From positions 61,379,201-61,443,200 of the forward strand of contig NC_084827.1 of assembly GCF_033115175.1 (NCBI RefSeq): a DNA stretch of 64,000 nt, given 5' to 3'. The notes below the pieces were generated by a model. That model was not told where the DNA came from and did no database searches. It worked only from the letters and a program-made list of their open reading frames with translations. The stretch is from Lepus europaeus. Taxonomy: Eukaryota; Chordata; Mammalia; Lagomorpha; Leporidae. Shown here piece by piece: positions 11,579 through 22,880 of the stretch; position 1 is the stretch's first letter; every line of letters starts with the position of its first letter. A program made the position numbers and the translations under genes.

Positions 11579-12624
11579 TGGATCAATGTCTTGATTTCTG
11601 AAAACATACTCAATCCCACCCACCTCGTCCACCTCAGCTTTAGCACAGTGAATTGCAAATGGCAAGTAAAAACTCACAGGCCAGGCTGCTGGGTGCATTT
11701 GGGGCATAGTCCTGAGCATGCTGGGCAAGACATAAGAGACAGAGACACAGCGAGAGAAAGAGAGGAGGGCAGCCTCCCTGGGAGAAGTGTGCAATGCCGG
11801 GGGCTTGAAGAAGCCCAGATCAAAGCTGGCCCAGCCTGCCCCTATGGACAGGCCCTCCCTCATGCAGAAGATACACCACGCAGGCGCCCAGCACCTGCAG
11901 CCTCAAGCAAGTAAACTGCTCACCCACAGCTGTCGCTCAAGGAGAAGTCATGGTTTCCATCTTGTGGTCCATTCCCATGCCCCTACCCGTCCCACCCCTG
12001 CTACCTGCACCGTAAAGGTTGGCCCAACGCGAGCTGGTGGCCACCAGAGCCACGGCAGCAGTGTGTGCTGGCTTCCATTGCGGACACTCCTGCCACGGCT
12101 GGTTTCTACAATCGCTTCCAACAACCGTCAGCTCCCAGGAGCCGTGTGCTCTGGACCAGCTCCAGCACAGGATGCACAGCTCAGAAAACCACAGGGAGCA
12201 GCCCGGGCCAGAGGGCAGCAGTGTGCAGAGGCGCCGGTTGAGCGGAGCCTGTGACTCAGCGGAGGTGCCCCTGGGAGAGAGAAAAGGCTGGAGAGGAGGA
12301 GGGGGGAGGAAGCGGCCTCGCCTTGGAGAGCATAGTGATGACCCAAACATTTACATCGTGGGCCACGCTCCAGGAGGCCAGTACTGCTCCAGATGAGGAG
12401 CCTGGGCGTGGCGGCTGGAGTCACTCTGCGAAGTCCTGCCCTTGTCGGTCCCAAGCTGCCGCTGGCTGAGCCTGCTCACCATGCCGCATGCTGAGCCATG
12501 ATCCGGAATGGCACGATCGCCTGTGATCAATCTTACGGGGGTATGTGGTTCCAGGATGCAGTCCCCTTGTGACACCCAGGCACCACTCTAACCTGGCACT
12601 CGGACCTCAGACGGCACCCCCATC
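11579..12624. other. Unresolved GC-rich intergenic block
   Basis: About 1 kb, G+C-rich around 11980-12480, with overlapping open frames on both strands (155 codons plus at 11787-12254; 137 codons minus at 11937-12350; 125 codons plus at 12019-12396). None shows a domain, start context or splice pattern that I can defend. CpGs are frequent but below the density of the two islands. Confidence 0.4.
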
Positions 12625-13293
12625 TGTTACCGGAGAATGGCAGTGTTCTTGTCTTCGCACAAGAAAGAATTCAGGCGTGAGACAGATGGGCACCTCTCCA
12701 GACAGGACCTGAGAGAGTGCAGTCATTGGGACGGGGTGGGGGTGGGGGGGAGTGAGGTTACATGGTTGAGTGGAGAGATTACACCTGGCCAGGCAGGCGG
12801 GCGACTCAGCAGAGAGGCAGAGGGCTGAACACACAGTCCGGTTGAGGCGAGGGGGGGGGGATTAAGGAGATGGGTCTTTTTCTTCACACATCTCCTCCCG
12901 AAACAAAGGATTTTATGGCTGTAAATATTAAGAAGCTCCTATCTGAGTTTTCCCTTGAAGGTATCAGACAGGAGGAAGCCTAGCTGGTGCCATCCTGGGT
13001 TCAGAGGAAGGGTGAGCAGGACCCCCTAGAGAATGGGGATCCGGAGCAGGGTGTTGGAAATGCAGATACTGGGCTGCATCTGGGAGATTGTGGAAGATTG
13101 TCAGGCAGAAGGGGCGGGGACCCCCACGTGACAGGTTATCAGGTAGAAGGGGGCAGGGCAGGATATGAATACTGGGCTGCCCCTGAAACATTATCGGGAT
13201 GACTTTGAGATGCAGATGCATATGCTGGACATAGTCTTCTCTTTAGGCCTGTCACACACACATAAGCTCATATCTAACTTCCTACTTAACACA
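12625..13293 (-). repeat. Solo LTR of an endogenous retroviral element, copy 1
   Basis: Runs tgttaccgg...cttaacaca on the plus strand, so it has TG...CA ends in either orientation. It aligns end to end with the copy at 15296-15842, including gttcttgtcttc-caagaaag and the cctgtcacacacacataagc end. A direct orientation call rests on the second copy. No internal retroviral coding sequence adjoins it. Confidence 0.65.
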
Positions 13294-13439
13294 TCCTCCT
13301 ATTTAACCCGCTGCAAGGACACTGGGCAGTTATTTTGTGCAGGCAAACACACATGGAGGTGCCTTTGGGACCCTCTACTCAGGCCCAGCCACATACCAGA
13401 GGCTTGGTGTATGCTACCTTATTTCTAACCCTTATCAGG

Positions 13440-13556
13440 CACCAAAGGGTAGTCAGAAAAATTCTTGGAAAACGGAATTACAAAAATTTGCAAAATGCAT
13501 TTGAAACCCCTGCATCTATTTTTCATACCATGCATTCTCCATGCATTTTTTGAACA
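13440..13556. mobile_element. Mariner-type MITE copy (diverged)
   Basis: Internal aaaatttgcaaaatgcattt and right end ccatgcattttttgaacacc resemble the other copies. Confidence 0.4.
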
Positions 13557-13880
13557 CCTCTCATAGCTATTATCATCCCTGGCTTGGGGATCCTTGGGAT
13601 CCTTGAGTGCTTGCCAAGGTCAAAGACTGGTCAACATTCAGATCAGGGTGCACCCCAGAGCCCTGTGTGCATGCCCAAGCCCAACACATCCCAAGAGCCT
13701 CGGGTGGGATGGGGGAGAGGGGCCCCCTGGACAGCAGTGAAGAGAGAGTGTATCTCACCCATCTGCTCCGCTGTGTGGGTGCTTACAATGCATTGCCGGC
13801 AGCTTCTGCACCAACCTCACTTAGGCGGGGGCACTTACTCAGGGAGCCCCATGGCTTCTAGGCCCTGAAGGAAGGTGTTA

Positions 13881-13917
<37 letters not shown>

Positions 13918-14568
13918 CCTCCCTCCCTCCCTCCACCAAAAGCCCACTTTTTTTTATTCGGTTCCTATTTAAAAATGGTTGTAAATAAAATATGCTCCAG
14001 CCATGTTTTCTCTTGCACAGATAACAATTTCAAACATCTTTGAGTGGGGGGGTGGTCCCTGGATCCGCACCTGCCATTGGTGCTCTAATCCCACGTAGGT
14101 TCGTGACTCAGACCCAAAGAGACCCAGGCTCTGGGAGGGACATAGTAATCCTGGGTTTGCACTAAGCCTGTAATTTAAAATCCATGTGTGCTGACATTAA
14201 CACAAGCTGACATCTTACAAACCCACGCTGCGTGCCTGGGGAGCACCCACGGTGCCTGTACCACATGCCCTGGCAGCCAGCACTTACTCACTTGGCGACA
14301 GGTGCTCCCTGCACAGAGACTTCTGTCCCACATCCGGCTCTGTGCAGGGATCCGGCTCCTCGCAGGCTCCTCAGGAGACTCAAAGACACACGAGCCAGCA
14401 GAGTTCTTTTGGAAGGATTTTATTATAGGAAGAGCTGAGCGTTCAGCTCTGTGGGAAACGAAGCATTTGGCAGAAACAAAAGCACTTCCCCCAGAGCTGG
14501 GTTTCCACCCCTGAGACACAGAGCCTGGTGGTTTGGCTCCAGTCTTTGTGTGTCAACATTGACTTTGA
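13557..14568. other. Unique intergenic DNA with CT microsatellite
   Basis: Contains (CT)n/(CCCT)n at 13883-13935. The stretch 14170-14520 may be part of another diverged LTR (ttttattatagg) but could not be identified. Confidence 0.4.
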
Positions 14569-14868
14569 GGGCCAAAGCCTGTGGTGCTGGCATCCCATAT
14601 GGGCGCTGGTTCATGTCTTGGCTGCTACTCTTCCAATCCAGCTCTCTGCTGATGGCCTGGGAACATGACCCAAGTGCTTGGGCTCCTGCCACCTATGTGG
14701 GAGACCCAGATGGAGCTCCTGACTTCAGCCTGGCCCAGCCCTGGCCATTATGGCCATCTGGGGAGTGAACCAGCAGAGGAAGCTCTCTCTTTCTCCTTCT
14801 CTCTTTCTCTCTCTGGGTCTCTCCCTCTCTCTGTAACTCTTTCAGATAAAATAAATATTTTTTTTAAT
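14569..14868 (+). repeat. CSINE, 5'-truncated
   Basis: Starts inside the head (gggccaaagcctgtggtgct), ends aaaataaatatttttttt. Confidence 0.85.
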
Positions 14869-15235
14869 TACCAGAAGTTCAGTGGTGAATCATCTGACTG
14901 TTCAGAATGACAGGAATTCAACCCCGGCCACCCTGGACTGCCTTTCCCAGCTGAGAACCCATTTCCAAAGCCTTCTCTGCCTCCAGCTGCCACGCACATC
15001 CCTTGGCTCGGGGCCCCTTCCTCCATCTTCAAAGCCAACCACACCGCACCTCTGACCACTCTTCTGTAAGAGCCCCTCTGAGCCTCTTCTGTCTCCTTCT
15101 CTTCCATGGCTACCGACCTTTGTGATGGCACCGGCCCCTCCCAGCTCACCCCAGAGCAGCCACCCAGTCTTAAAATGCACCGATCAACTGCCCCAGCTTC
15201 ATGTGCAATCTGAATGCCCTTTGCTATGTAATCTT

Positions 15236-16130
15236 TTTTTTTTTCCCCAAAGAAATCTTTTATTTAAGGAATACAAACTTCATGCATTTCATAAGTGCTC
15301 CCGGAGGGAAGGCCGTGGAAGCTGTGGTGTTCTTGTCTTCAGGCAAGAAAGAGTTCAGGCGTGATTGGGGAAGGAAGGGACAGGAGACAGAGAGAGCGCC
15401 CAGTCGCTCAGCCTGGGGGAGAGCGAGCTTACATGATTGAGCGGGGAGAATACACCTGGGCAGCCCAGGTGGCTCAGCTGAGAGCAGAGGGCTGAGCACC
15501 CAGTCCCTTTGGACTCCCTAGGTTTTTAAGGGAGTCTGTTTACCCTCCTCTCCCTCTCCTCCAGGGCAAAGGATGGAGAGTCCTGTCCAAAGAGTTTGTT
15601 GGGATGAAAATTAGCAAATTCCTCCCCAGATTTGCTGGGGCCCGGGCAGAGTAGGGGGCTTCCCTTAGGGCGTGTCTGAGAAGGTTTCATTGCCCTATGT
15701 TATCAGGTAACCCCTTTGGTTCTGCTGGGAGCTTTCCTTGGGGGAAGGGCTGAACAGGACTTTGAAGTGCACGATGCTGGGCTCTGGTCTTCAGGCCTTT
15801 CTCACACACACATAGGCTCAATTTCCGACTTCCTACCTACCATCAGTACAGCTTTAGGAATACAGTGATTCTTCCCACCATACGGGCCCTCCCACTCACT
15901 CCCACCCCTTCCCCTTCTCCTCCTCCCATTCCCAGTCCCGTTCTCCATTAGTTACATTTTCAATTAACTTTACACACAGAAGACCAACTCTATACTAAGT
16001 AAAGAGTTCAACAATTCGCAGGAAAAAAATGTTCCTCAACAGTGGAGAAGTCATTGCTTCTCAAAATGTTGTGGAGTCTCTTGAGCCCTTTATATATTCT
16101 GGTCATTAATCCTTTATCAGTTGTATAGCC
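15236..16130 (-). mobile_element. Lagomorph L1, 3' end, interrupted by a solo LTR
   Basis: Read on the minus strand: an ORF2-type patch (gataaaggattaatgaccag), then rabbit-type 3' untranslated sequence (actctttacttagtatagag; tggtgggaagaatcactgta), the LTR insertion, then atgaaatgcatgaagtttgt, ccttaaataaaagattt and a poly-A (plus-strand T run at about 15234-15244). Heavily deleted, no coding capacity. Confidence 0.7.
15296..15842 (-). repeat. Solo LTR of an endogenous retroviral element, copy 2
   Basis: 547 bp with TG...CA ends (plus strand tgctcccgg...ctaccta cca). A TATA-like ttaaaaacc on the minus strand (about 15521-15530) supports minus orientation. It splits the 3' end of an L1, which dates it after that L1. 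Diverged from and shorter than copy 1, so the two are not one provirus. Confidence 0.65.
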
Positions 16131-17026
16131 ATGTAATCTTGAGTTTTCATGGGCTCTGGACACTTGTGGAGGACGTCTCTGGGGTGAGGTACCTTTCTCT
16201 ACCTATCACAGAGAGGACACTAAAACACAAAACTAAGTGGAGCTCACACACCAGCTGCCTTGGCTGGGAGGGCAACTATTTCCAAAGGGCTTGTGTTTCA
16301 CTCTCCAGGTAGACGAGAGGTGTGCCCCAGGCTCACAGGAATAGAGTCAGAACTGAGTGCCCCTCTGGCCTCAGAATCAGCCCTAAAGGCATTTGGATCT
16401 GGCTAAAAAGCCAAAGAGAGTATTTCAGGCATGGAAAGCCAAGACACTGTGGCAAAAAAAAAATGACCTTCATTAAAGATCTCTCTGAGTGAGATCCCAG
16501 TGGAAAGAACGGGCCATCAAAGAAGGAGGTACTTTTCTCTGAAGGGAGGAGAGAACTTTCACTTTGATTATGGCCTTGTCTAAATAATCTCGGAGTTTAT
16601 GGACTCAAGAGGCTTCCACAGCCCTGATAGCTCATGACAAGAGCCTAGGGTGATTACTGACGTCATAAACAAGAGTGTCAACTGTTAAATCAACAAGAGT
16701 CACTGTGCACTTACTCCCCATGTAGGATCTCTGTCCTTAATGTGTTGTACTATGAGAATTAATGTAAAACTAATCTTCAAACAGTACTTTCTACTTTGTG
16801 TGTCTGTGTGCAAACTATTGAAATCTTTACTCAGTATATACGAAGTTGATCTTTATATAAAGATAATTAAAAATGAATCTTAATGAAGAATGAGATGGGA
16901 GAGGGAGTGGGAGATGGGATGGTTGTGGGTGGGAGGGTGGTTATGGGGGAAAAACCACTATAATCCAAAAGTTGTACTTTCAAAATTTATATTTATTAAA
17001 TAAAAGTTTAAAAAAAAAAAGAAAAA
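16131..17026 (+). mobile_element. Lagomorph L1 3' untranslated region with poly-A
   Basis: aaagatctctctgagtgaga, agaacgggccatcaaagaag, agcctagggtgattactgac, gtgggagatgggatggttgt and attaaataaaagttt plus poly-A are the rabbit L1 3' end in order, nearly intact. 5'-truncated. Confidence 0.85.
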
Positions 17027-18115
17027 ACCTCAACGGACACATTTCAGAACAAAGACAACACAGCTGAAAAGAACAAGAGTGAACTAGAGAATAAGATGGG
17101 AGAAATTTCCCAGAATTCCACTCACAGCAGATAAACAGAAATTTTGAAAGCAAAGATAAGAGTCATGGAATACAGAATGAGAAAGGCCATCTTATGTTTT
17201 ACAAAATTCCTGAAGGAGTACATAGAGAGAATGGAAGAAAAGCAATATTCAAGATGGCTGAGAACTTTCCAGAACAGATGAAGGACACGAGTCTCCCAAC
17301 TCAGAGTTTAGCGGGCTCTGGGTTAAGTAAATAAGGGTGGGGCGGGGGGGGCTGGGGGGGGGCTGGCACTGTGGTGTAGCAGGTAAAGCCACTCTCTGCA
17401 GTGCCAGCATCCCATATGGGCACCGGTTCAAGTCCCGGCTGCTCCACTTCCAATCCAGTTCTCTGCTATGGCCTGGGAAAGCAGCAGAAGATGGCCCAAG
17501 TGCTTGGGCCCCTGCACCCACGTGGGAGATCCAGAAGAAGCTCCTGGCTCCTGGCTCCTGGCTTCGGATTGGCCCAGCTCCAGACATTGCAGCCAATTGG
17601 GGTATGAACCAGCGGATGGAAGACCTCTCTCTCTCTCTCTCTCTCTCTGTGTAACTCTGTTTCAAATAAATAAATATTTAAAAAAAAAAATGGGGAAACA
17701 TCAAGACCAAGGACAAACACAACCAGAGAGGAATGAGAAATGGCCTACAAGGTGAGAAGAAATTGACCTCAGATCTCTCAATAGCAATGACCAAACAACA
17801 GAAAAATATCCTCAAAGTGCTGAGAGAAGGGAACCACCGATGGACAGCTCCTTGCTCAACTAGATTATCCAGGAATGAGAGTGATCCAGAGACACAGCTA
17901 CAAATTTAGGGAGGACATGGGATAGAGGAACACTCTAAATTATGTCACACTGCTAAATTCCACAGCACAATAATTCAGTTTTTTTAACAAATAAATTGCA
18001 TGGAAAAATTTTTAAGAAGAGAGGAAAGATGAGGTAGCAAGGGGAGGAAGAGAACCCTAAAAGATACTTAAGAGACAAATCAATCCACCTTGTTGGGTTT
18101 TTTTAATTAATTCAA
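17027..18115 (+). mobile_element. Ancient L1 fragment (ORF1 end to early ORF2 region)
   Basis: aactttccagaacagatgaa, gaaattgacctcagatctct, caaagtgctgagagaaggga resemble the region between the two reading frames of old mammalian L1. Interrupted by the CSINE at 17359-17690. No open frame remains. Confidence 0.55.
17359..17690 (+). repeat. CSINE, nested in old L1
   Basis: Head ggggctggcactgtggtgta, tail aaataaataaatattt plus A run; preceded by an impure G run (17337-17361). Confidence 0.92.
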
Positions 18116-18131
18116 ATTACTTCACAATTAC

Positions 18132-18391
18132 AGGGCCGATATTGTGGAGCAGTGGGGTAAGCCACCTCTTGCCACACTGGCATCCCAGATGAATGCTAAT
18201 TCAAGTCCCAGCTACTTCTCTTAATATCCAGCTCCCTGCTAATGTGTCGGGGAAAGCAGTGGAAGATGGCCCAAGAGACTGGGTCTCCACTATCCACATG
18301 GGAAACCAGATGGAGTTCCTGGCTCCTGGCTTTGGTCTGGCCCAATTCCAGCCTTTGAGGCCACTGGGAGAATGAACCAGAAGATGAGAGA

Positions 18392-18425
<34 letters not shown>

Positions 18426-18492
18426 CCCCTCTCTCTCCCTCTCCCTCTCCCCCCCCATCACTCTTTCAAATAAATCCAATAAATCTTTTAAC
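18132..18492 (+). repeat. CSINE, full length with expanded CT tract
   Basis: gggccgatattgtggagcag to caaataaatccaataaatct; CT/CCCT tract at 18393-18457. Confidence 0.88.
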
Positions 18493-18961
18493 AATATACT
18501 TATGAGTATATTGAGAGCTTGAACACAGTTTGAATATTTGAAAATTATAACAAATCATCATTAAATTTTTAGGTGTTATAGTTATTTTTAAAATCCATAC
18601 GTTTTAGAGATATAGACTGAATTATTAATAGGTATAATGGTATAGCATGTGGTACTGGCTTCAAAATAATCCAGTGGGTGGAAATACACCTACAACCAGA
18701 TTGCCCATGAGTTGCTAAAAATTTGCAGATACATGGGATTCATTATCCTATTTTATTGTTGTTTGAAGTTTTCTTCAATATCAATATAATAAAAATAAAA
18801 GCAGTTATAATAAAAATAAATTTTTCATTGCAAGTTTTCTTCCAACAACATGGATAAGTAGATGGTGCTTTATCAACATAGTGAACTATTACAGAGGGTT
18901 AAAATTAATGAAACAGGTCTACATGTAACCATAGGAATAAATCACTTAAAACAAGGTTGAT
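18493..18961 (+). mobile_element. AT-rich L1-derived DNA
   Basis: 18840-18960 (caacaacatggataagtaga, catagtgaactattacagag) corresponds to the L1 3' region and resumes after the SINE at 19305-19408. The rest is AT-rich without clear identity. Confidence 0.4.
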
Positions 18962-19304
18962 GGGGCTGGCGCTGTGGCACAGAGAGTTAACACCCTGGCC
19001 TGAAGCACCGACATCCCATATGCGCACCAGATCAAGACCTGGCTGCTCCACTTCCAATCCAGCTCTCTGCTATGGCCTGGGAAAGCAGTAGAAGATGGCT
19101 CAAGGCCTTGGGCCCCTGCACCCATGTGGGAGACCTGGAAGAAGCTCCTAGCTCCTGGCTTCGGATTGGCACAGCTCCGGCCATTGCGGCCAATTGGGGA
19201 GTGAACCAGCAGATGGAAGACCACTCTTCTCTCTCTCTGACTCTCCTCTCTCTGTGTAACTCTGACTTTCAAATAAATAAATAAATCTTAAAAAAAAAAA
19301 AAAA
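18962..19304 (+). repeat. CSINE, full length with target-site duplication
   Basis: Duplication acaaggttga / tcaaggttga around tggggctggcgctgtggc...poly-A. Confidence 0.92.
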
Positions 19305-19408
19305 TCAAGGTTGAGAGGGAAAAAAAAAAACAGAATGATACAGTTTGACATTATTTATACAAAACACAAAAACATGAAGAAAATGAGCATAAAATAAAAA
19401 TATTCCCA

Positions 19409-19744
19409 GGACTGGTGCTATGAAACAGCAGGTAAAGCCACCATCTATGGTGCTGACATCCCATATGGGTGCTGGTTCTAGTCTCAGTAGCTCCATTTCC
19501 GATCCAGCTCTCTGCTATGGCCTGGAAAAGCAGTGAAAAATGGTCCAAGTGCTTGGGCCCCTGCACCCATGTGGGAGCCCCAGAAGCTCCTGGCTCCTGG
19601 CTTTAGACCAACTCAACATTTGGGGAGTGAACCAGTTGACAGATGATCTCCCTCTGTCTCTCTGCCTCTCTGTCTCTCTCTGTGTGTATCTCTCTGCCTT
19701 TCAAATTAATAAATAAACCTTAAAAAGAAAGAAAGAAAGAAAGA
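19409..19744 (+). repeat. CSINE, full length
   Basis: Target duplication aatattccca on both sides; tail grown into (GAAA)n. Confidence 0.9.
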
Positions 19745-19975
19745 ATATTCCCAAGTAAACTGAGTTTTACCACCAACAAATTTTTATGGATGGAATTCTT
19801 AAATGCTATGTTTTAGGAAGAAAGAAATTAAATCCACAGGAAGAACTGAGAAGCCAGAAATAACTGGATGGCAAAGAGACTGGTAAATATGCAATAAATT
19901 AAAATGAATATTTATCATAGGAAATAATAATTATGACTGCCATGGAGGATAGAACAGATGAGACTAATATTGGAC

Positions 19976-20275
19976 CAGGACAGGTGTTTAGCTCAGCAGT
20001 TAAGACACTTGCTAAGAAGCCTGATTCCTGCGTCAGAGTGCCTGGAATGGGTACCCAGCCCCAGCTCCTGACTCCAGCTTCCTGCTGATGCACACCCTGG
20101 GAGGCAGCAGGCGATGGCTCAAGTAGTTGGGTTCCTGCCACCCATGTGGGAGACCTGGACTGAGTTCCTGGCTCCTGGCTCCGGCAGCCCTTGTGACTAT
20201 CTGGTGAGTGAACCAATGAATAGGAGCTCTTCTCCTATCTCTCTACCTCTCAAATAAATAAATGAAAAACTTTAA
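19976..20275 (+). repeat. CSINE, older subfamily
   Basis: Head acaggtgtttagctcagcag, tail caaataaataaatgaaaaac. Confidence 0.82.
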
Positions 20276-20371
20276 AGTTAAGATAAAATACTAGATAACA
20301 AAACCCATGAGACAGACACAGGGATCTGAGCTAATCCCTATCAAAGTTCTTGTATTTCAAGAAGCAGGTAT

Positions 20372-20622
20372 GGGGCTGGCGCTGTGGCATAGGGGATAAA
20401 GCTGCTACCCGCAGTGCCAGCATCCCATACAGGCGGTGGTTCTAGTCCTGACTGCTCTACTTCCAATCCAGCTCTTTGCTATGGCCTGGGAAAGCAGCAG
20501 AAGATGGTCCAAGTCCTTGGACCCCTGCACCCATGTGGGAGACTCAGAAGAAGCTCCTGGCTTTGGATTGGCACAAATCTGGCCATTGCAGCCATTTGGG
20601 GAGTGAACCAGGTGGGCAAATA
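20372..20622 (+). repeat. CSINE, 3'-truncated
   Basis: ggggctggcgctgtggcata to gggagtgaaccaggtggg; tail missing. Confidence 0.88.
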
Positions 20623-20846
20623 AAGCTAGAATAGTCAAATTAATGTCAGAATTTTTAACACGCCATTCCCAGCCACTGATAGGCATCTGGTGACACATGG
20701 GGGAGCCCTATACTCAACCAGAGATTACACAGTTCCACAAGCACATGTCGGGTATTTTCAAAAATTCACCTGTTTTAGGCCACAAGGCAACACATTTCAA
20801 AGAATTAACATCATAGGGACCACAATGCAATTCAACAGCAATTTAA

Positions 20847-21168
20847 GGGTGGGCGTTTGGCACAGCAGTGAAGGCAAAGAGGTGAAGCACTGCTTGGGAA
20901 GACTTCATTCCAAATTGGAGGGCCTGGGTTTGAGTCCCAGCTCCGCTTCTGCTCCAGCTTCCTGCCAATGCGCACCCGGGGAGGCAGCAGATGATGACTC
21001 AAGTGCTTGGGTTTCTGCCTCACACGTGGGAGACCCAGAACAGAATTCTAGGCTCTTGGCTTCAATTTGGCCCAGCCGCAGCTATTGGGAGGCATTTGAG
21101 ATGCAGCAAATGGAAAATCTCTTCATCTCCCCCATCTCTCTCTCTCCCCCTACTTTTCAAACAATGAA
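20847..21168 (+). repeat. CSINE, older subfamily
   Basis: gggtgggcgtttggcacagc to cttttcaaacaatgaa. Confidence 0.82.
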
Positions 21169-21210
21169 TATCTATCTATCTATATCTATCTCTGTGTGTG
21201 TGTGTGTGAC
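21168..21210 (+). repeat. (TATC)n(TG)n compound microsatellite
   Basis: tatctatctatctatatc followed by tgtgtgtgtgtgtg, at the end of the SINE. Confidence 0.85.
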
Positions 21211-21739
21211 TTAAATCAGAGGAGGCCATGTCTTCTAAAGATATATAATAGGTGTGATGAATCATTCTCCCTCTGGTCCTAAGAAGCTATCAGGAAATGC
21301 AGCCACACACACACACCTGCTCCTCTGTGGCCCAACAGGGAAACAGTTCTGACCCTTGCCAGGAAGTCAGGAGGCCTGACAGCGACCTCTATGTCAGCTG
21401 TGGCCAGTATGCTCTAGTCTTGTCCCTAGGGCCAGCACTGACCCAGCCCCCTGTGGCTTCCTGGAGGGCCCTGGGAAGGAAGCTGTGAGCGGAACAGTGG
21501 GTGACCAGTGCCCCATGTTGTCCCTCATCTGTTCCAGCCCCAAGGGCTTACCTGGAGCCCATGTAGTACAGAGGCTGGTGGCCCACTTACACCAAAGGAG
21601 CCCACTCGAGACTGGGTACCACCACCAGTGAAAACAGAGATGGCAATGTTGTATTAGATTCTGCCCTAGAGGAGAGCATGGAGGGGCATGGGGCCCTGGG
21701 TGCCCAAGCTGTTGAGAGAGTGGTCTTAAGCCACCCGGA
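21211..21739. other. Unique intergenic DNA
   Basis: No gene or repeat recognised. Confidence 0.5.
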
Positions 21740-22052
21740 GGGCCCCAGCACTGTGGTGCACAGGGTTAAGCCGCTGCCTTCAACAGCATCCCATCTGGGT
21801 GCCAGTTTCGTCCTGGCAGCAGCACTTCAGATCCAGCTCCCTGCTACTACTCCTGGGAAAGCAGCAGAAGATGGCCCAAGTGCTGGGGCCCCTGTACCCA
21901 CGCAGGAGACCTGGATGAAGCTCCAGGCTCCGGGCCTGGCCTCGTCGTGGCCATTGAGGCCATTTGGAGAATGAACCGGTAGATGGAAAATCAATCAATC
22001 TCTCTCTCTCTCTTTCCCAACCTCTCACTCTCTGTAACTCTGTCATTCAAAT
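21740..22052 (+). repeat. CSINE
   Basis: gggccccagcactgtggtgc to gtcattcaaatgaa; its tail is replaced by the purine tract. Confidence 0.88.
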
Positions 22053-22226
22053 GAAGAAGAGGAGGAGGAGGAGAGAGGAGGGAAGAAGAAGAGGAGGAGG
22101 AAGGAGGTCGGAGGAAGGAAGAAGATGAAGAAGAATAGGAGGAGGAGGAAGAGGAAGGAGGAGGGAGAAAGGAGGAAGGGGAAAAAAGAGGATGAGAAGA
22201 GGAGGAGGAAAAGAGGAAGAAGAAAG
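22053..22226. repeat. Purine tract (GGA/GAA)n, about 175 bp
   Basis: Almost uninterrupted purines on the plus strand growing out of the tail of a CSINE and abutting the CpG island. Such tracts can form triplex (H-DNA) structures when mirror-symmetric. Confidence 0.85.
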
Positions 22227-22229
22227 CAG

Positions 22230-22880
22230 CGGCCGCTACTGGAAGGCGGTGTACCGGCTGCTTCTTGGGAACCAAGGCTGGGGACTGCCTGTTGGGAAAA
22301 CCCCCGAAAACGAACCCCAAGGAGGCAGCGCCGGCTTCGCAGCTGCACCTGCTGAGCTGCTGAGCTACAGAGCTTGGAGCCGGACGGCCACAGCGGCTCA
22401 GGGGGGCAGATGCTTGGTTTTACCTGGGTTCTGGGACGTGCCTTGGACAACGAGTAGGACAACCTGGTTGACTGTTCGCAGGTGTGGCCGCGGCGAAGCG
22501 GCGTCTGGGAGCGACTCCAGACGCCCTGGAAACCGCCCCAGGTTCTTCGCAGGCGGCGCTCCGCGCTATTACGCAGGCTTACAAACGCCTGCGCACAGCT
22601 TCGCTCGCACTCTGCTCAGACCGCTGACGCCAGGCCCGCACTCACCAGTGATTGGCCAGACAAGCAGCCTCCCTCGCTTCTTTTGGTCAGCGCGCCTGTC
22701 GATCACAGGGCCAGCCAATGGCATGCCTCGTGGAAATGTACTCTTGGATCCCGGAAGGAGGCTGCCCAGAGATCACGGGTCAGCAGTTCCTGATGCTTAC
22801 TGTGCGTGGCTCCTTCCGCCGCGCCCGGGGGTGGGTGCCCCAGCAGCCCTCTGGTAAGGTCATTTTTACTTAAACGAAGC
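22230..22880. promoter_or_regulatory. Orphan CpG island, possible promoter of an unannotated transcript
   Basis: About 650 bp of CpG-rich unique DNA 3.8 kb beyond the CYP27C1 stop. It contains an inverted CCAAT box (attgg at 22651-22655) and a direct CCAAT (22715-22719), both typical NF-Y sites, an NRF1-like gcctgcgca, and a consensus donor ctg|gtaagg at 22853/22854 on the plus strand, which could close a first exon. A 221-codon plus-strand reading frame crosses it but resembles no protein and is probably an accident of G+C content. Confidence 0.5.

Noticed and set aside
12625..15842. A provirus bounded by the two LTRs
   Set aside because: The interval holds a CSINE, unique DNA and part of an L1, with no gag, pol or env-like sequence, and the LTRs differ in length.
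22192..22857. 221-codon frame over the CpG island
   Set aside because: It starts inside the purine microsatellite, and stop-poor GC-rich DNA explains its length. No recognisable protein.
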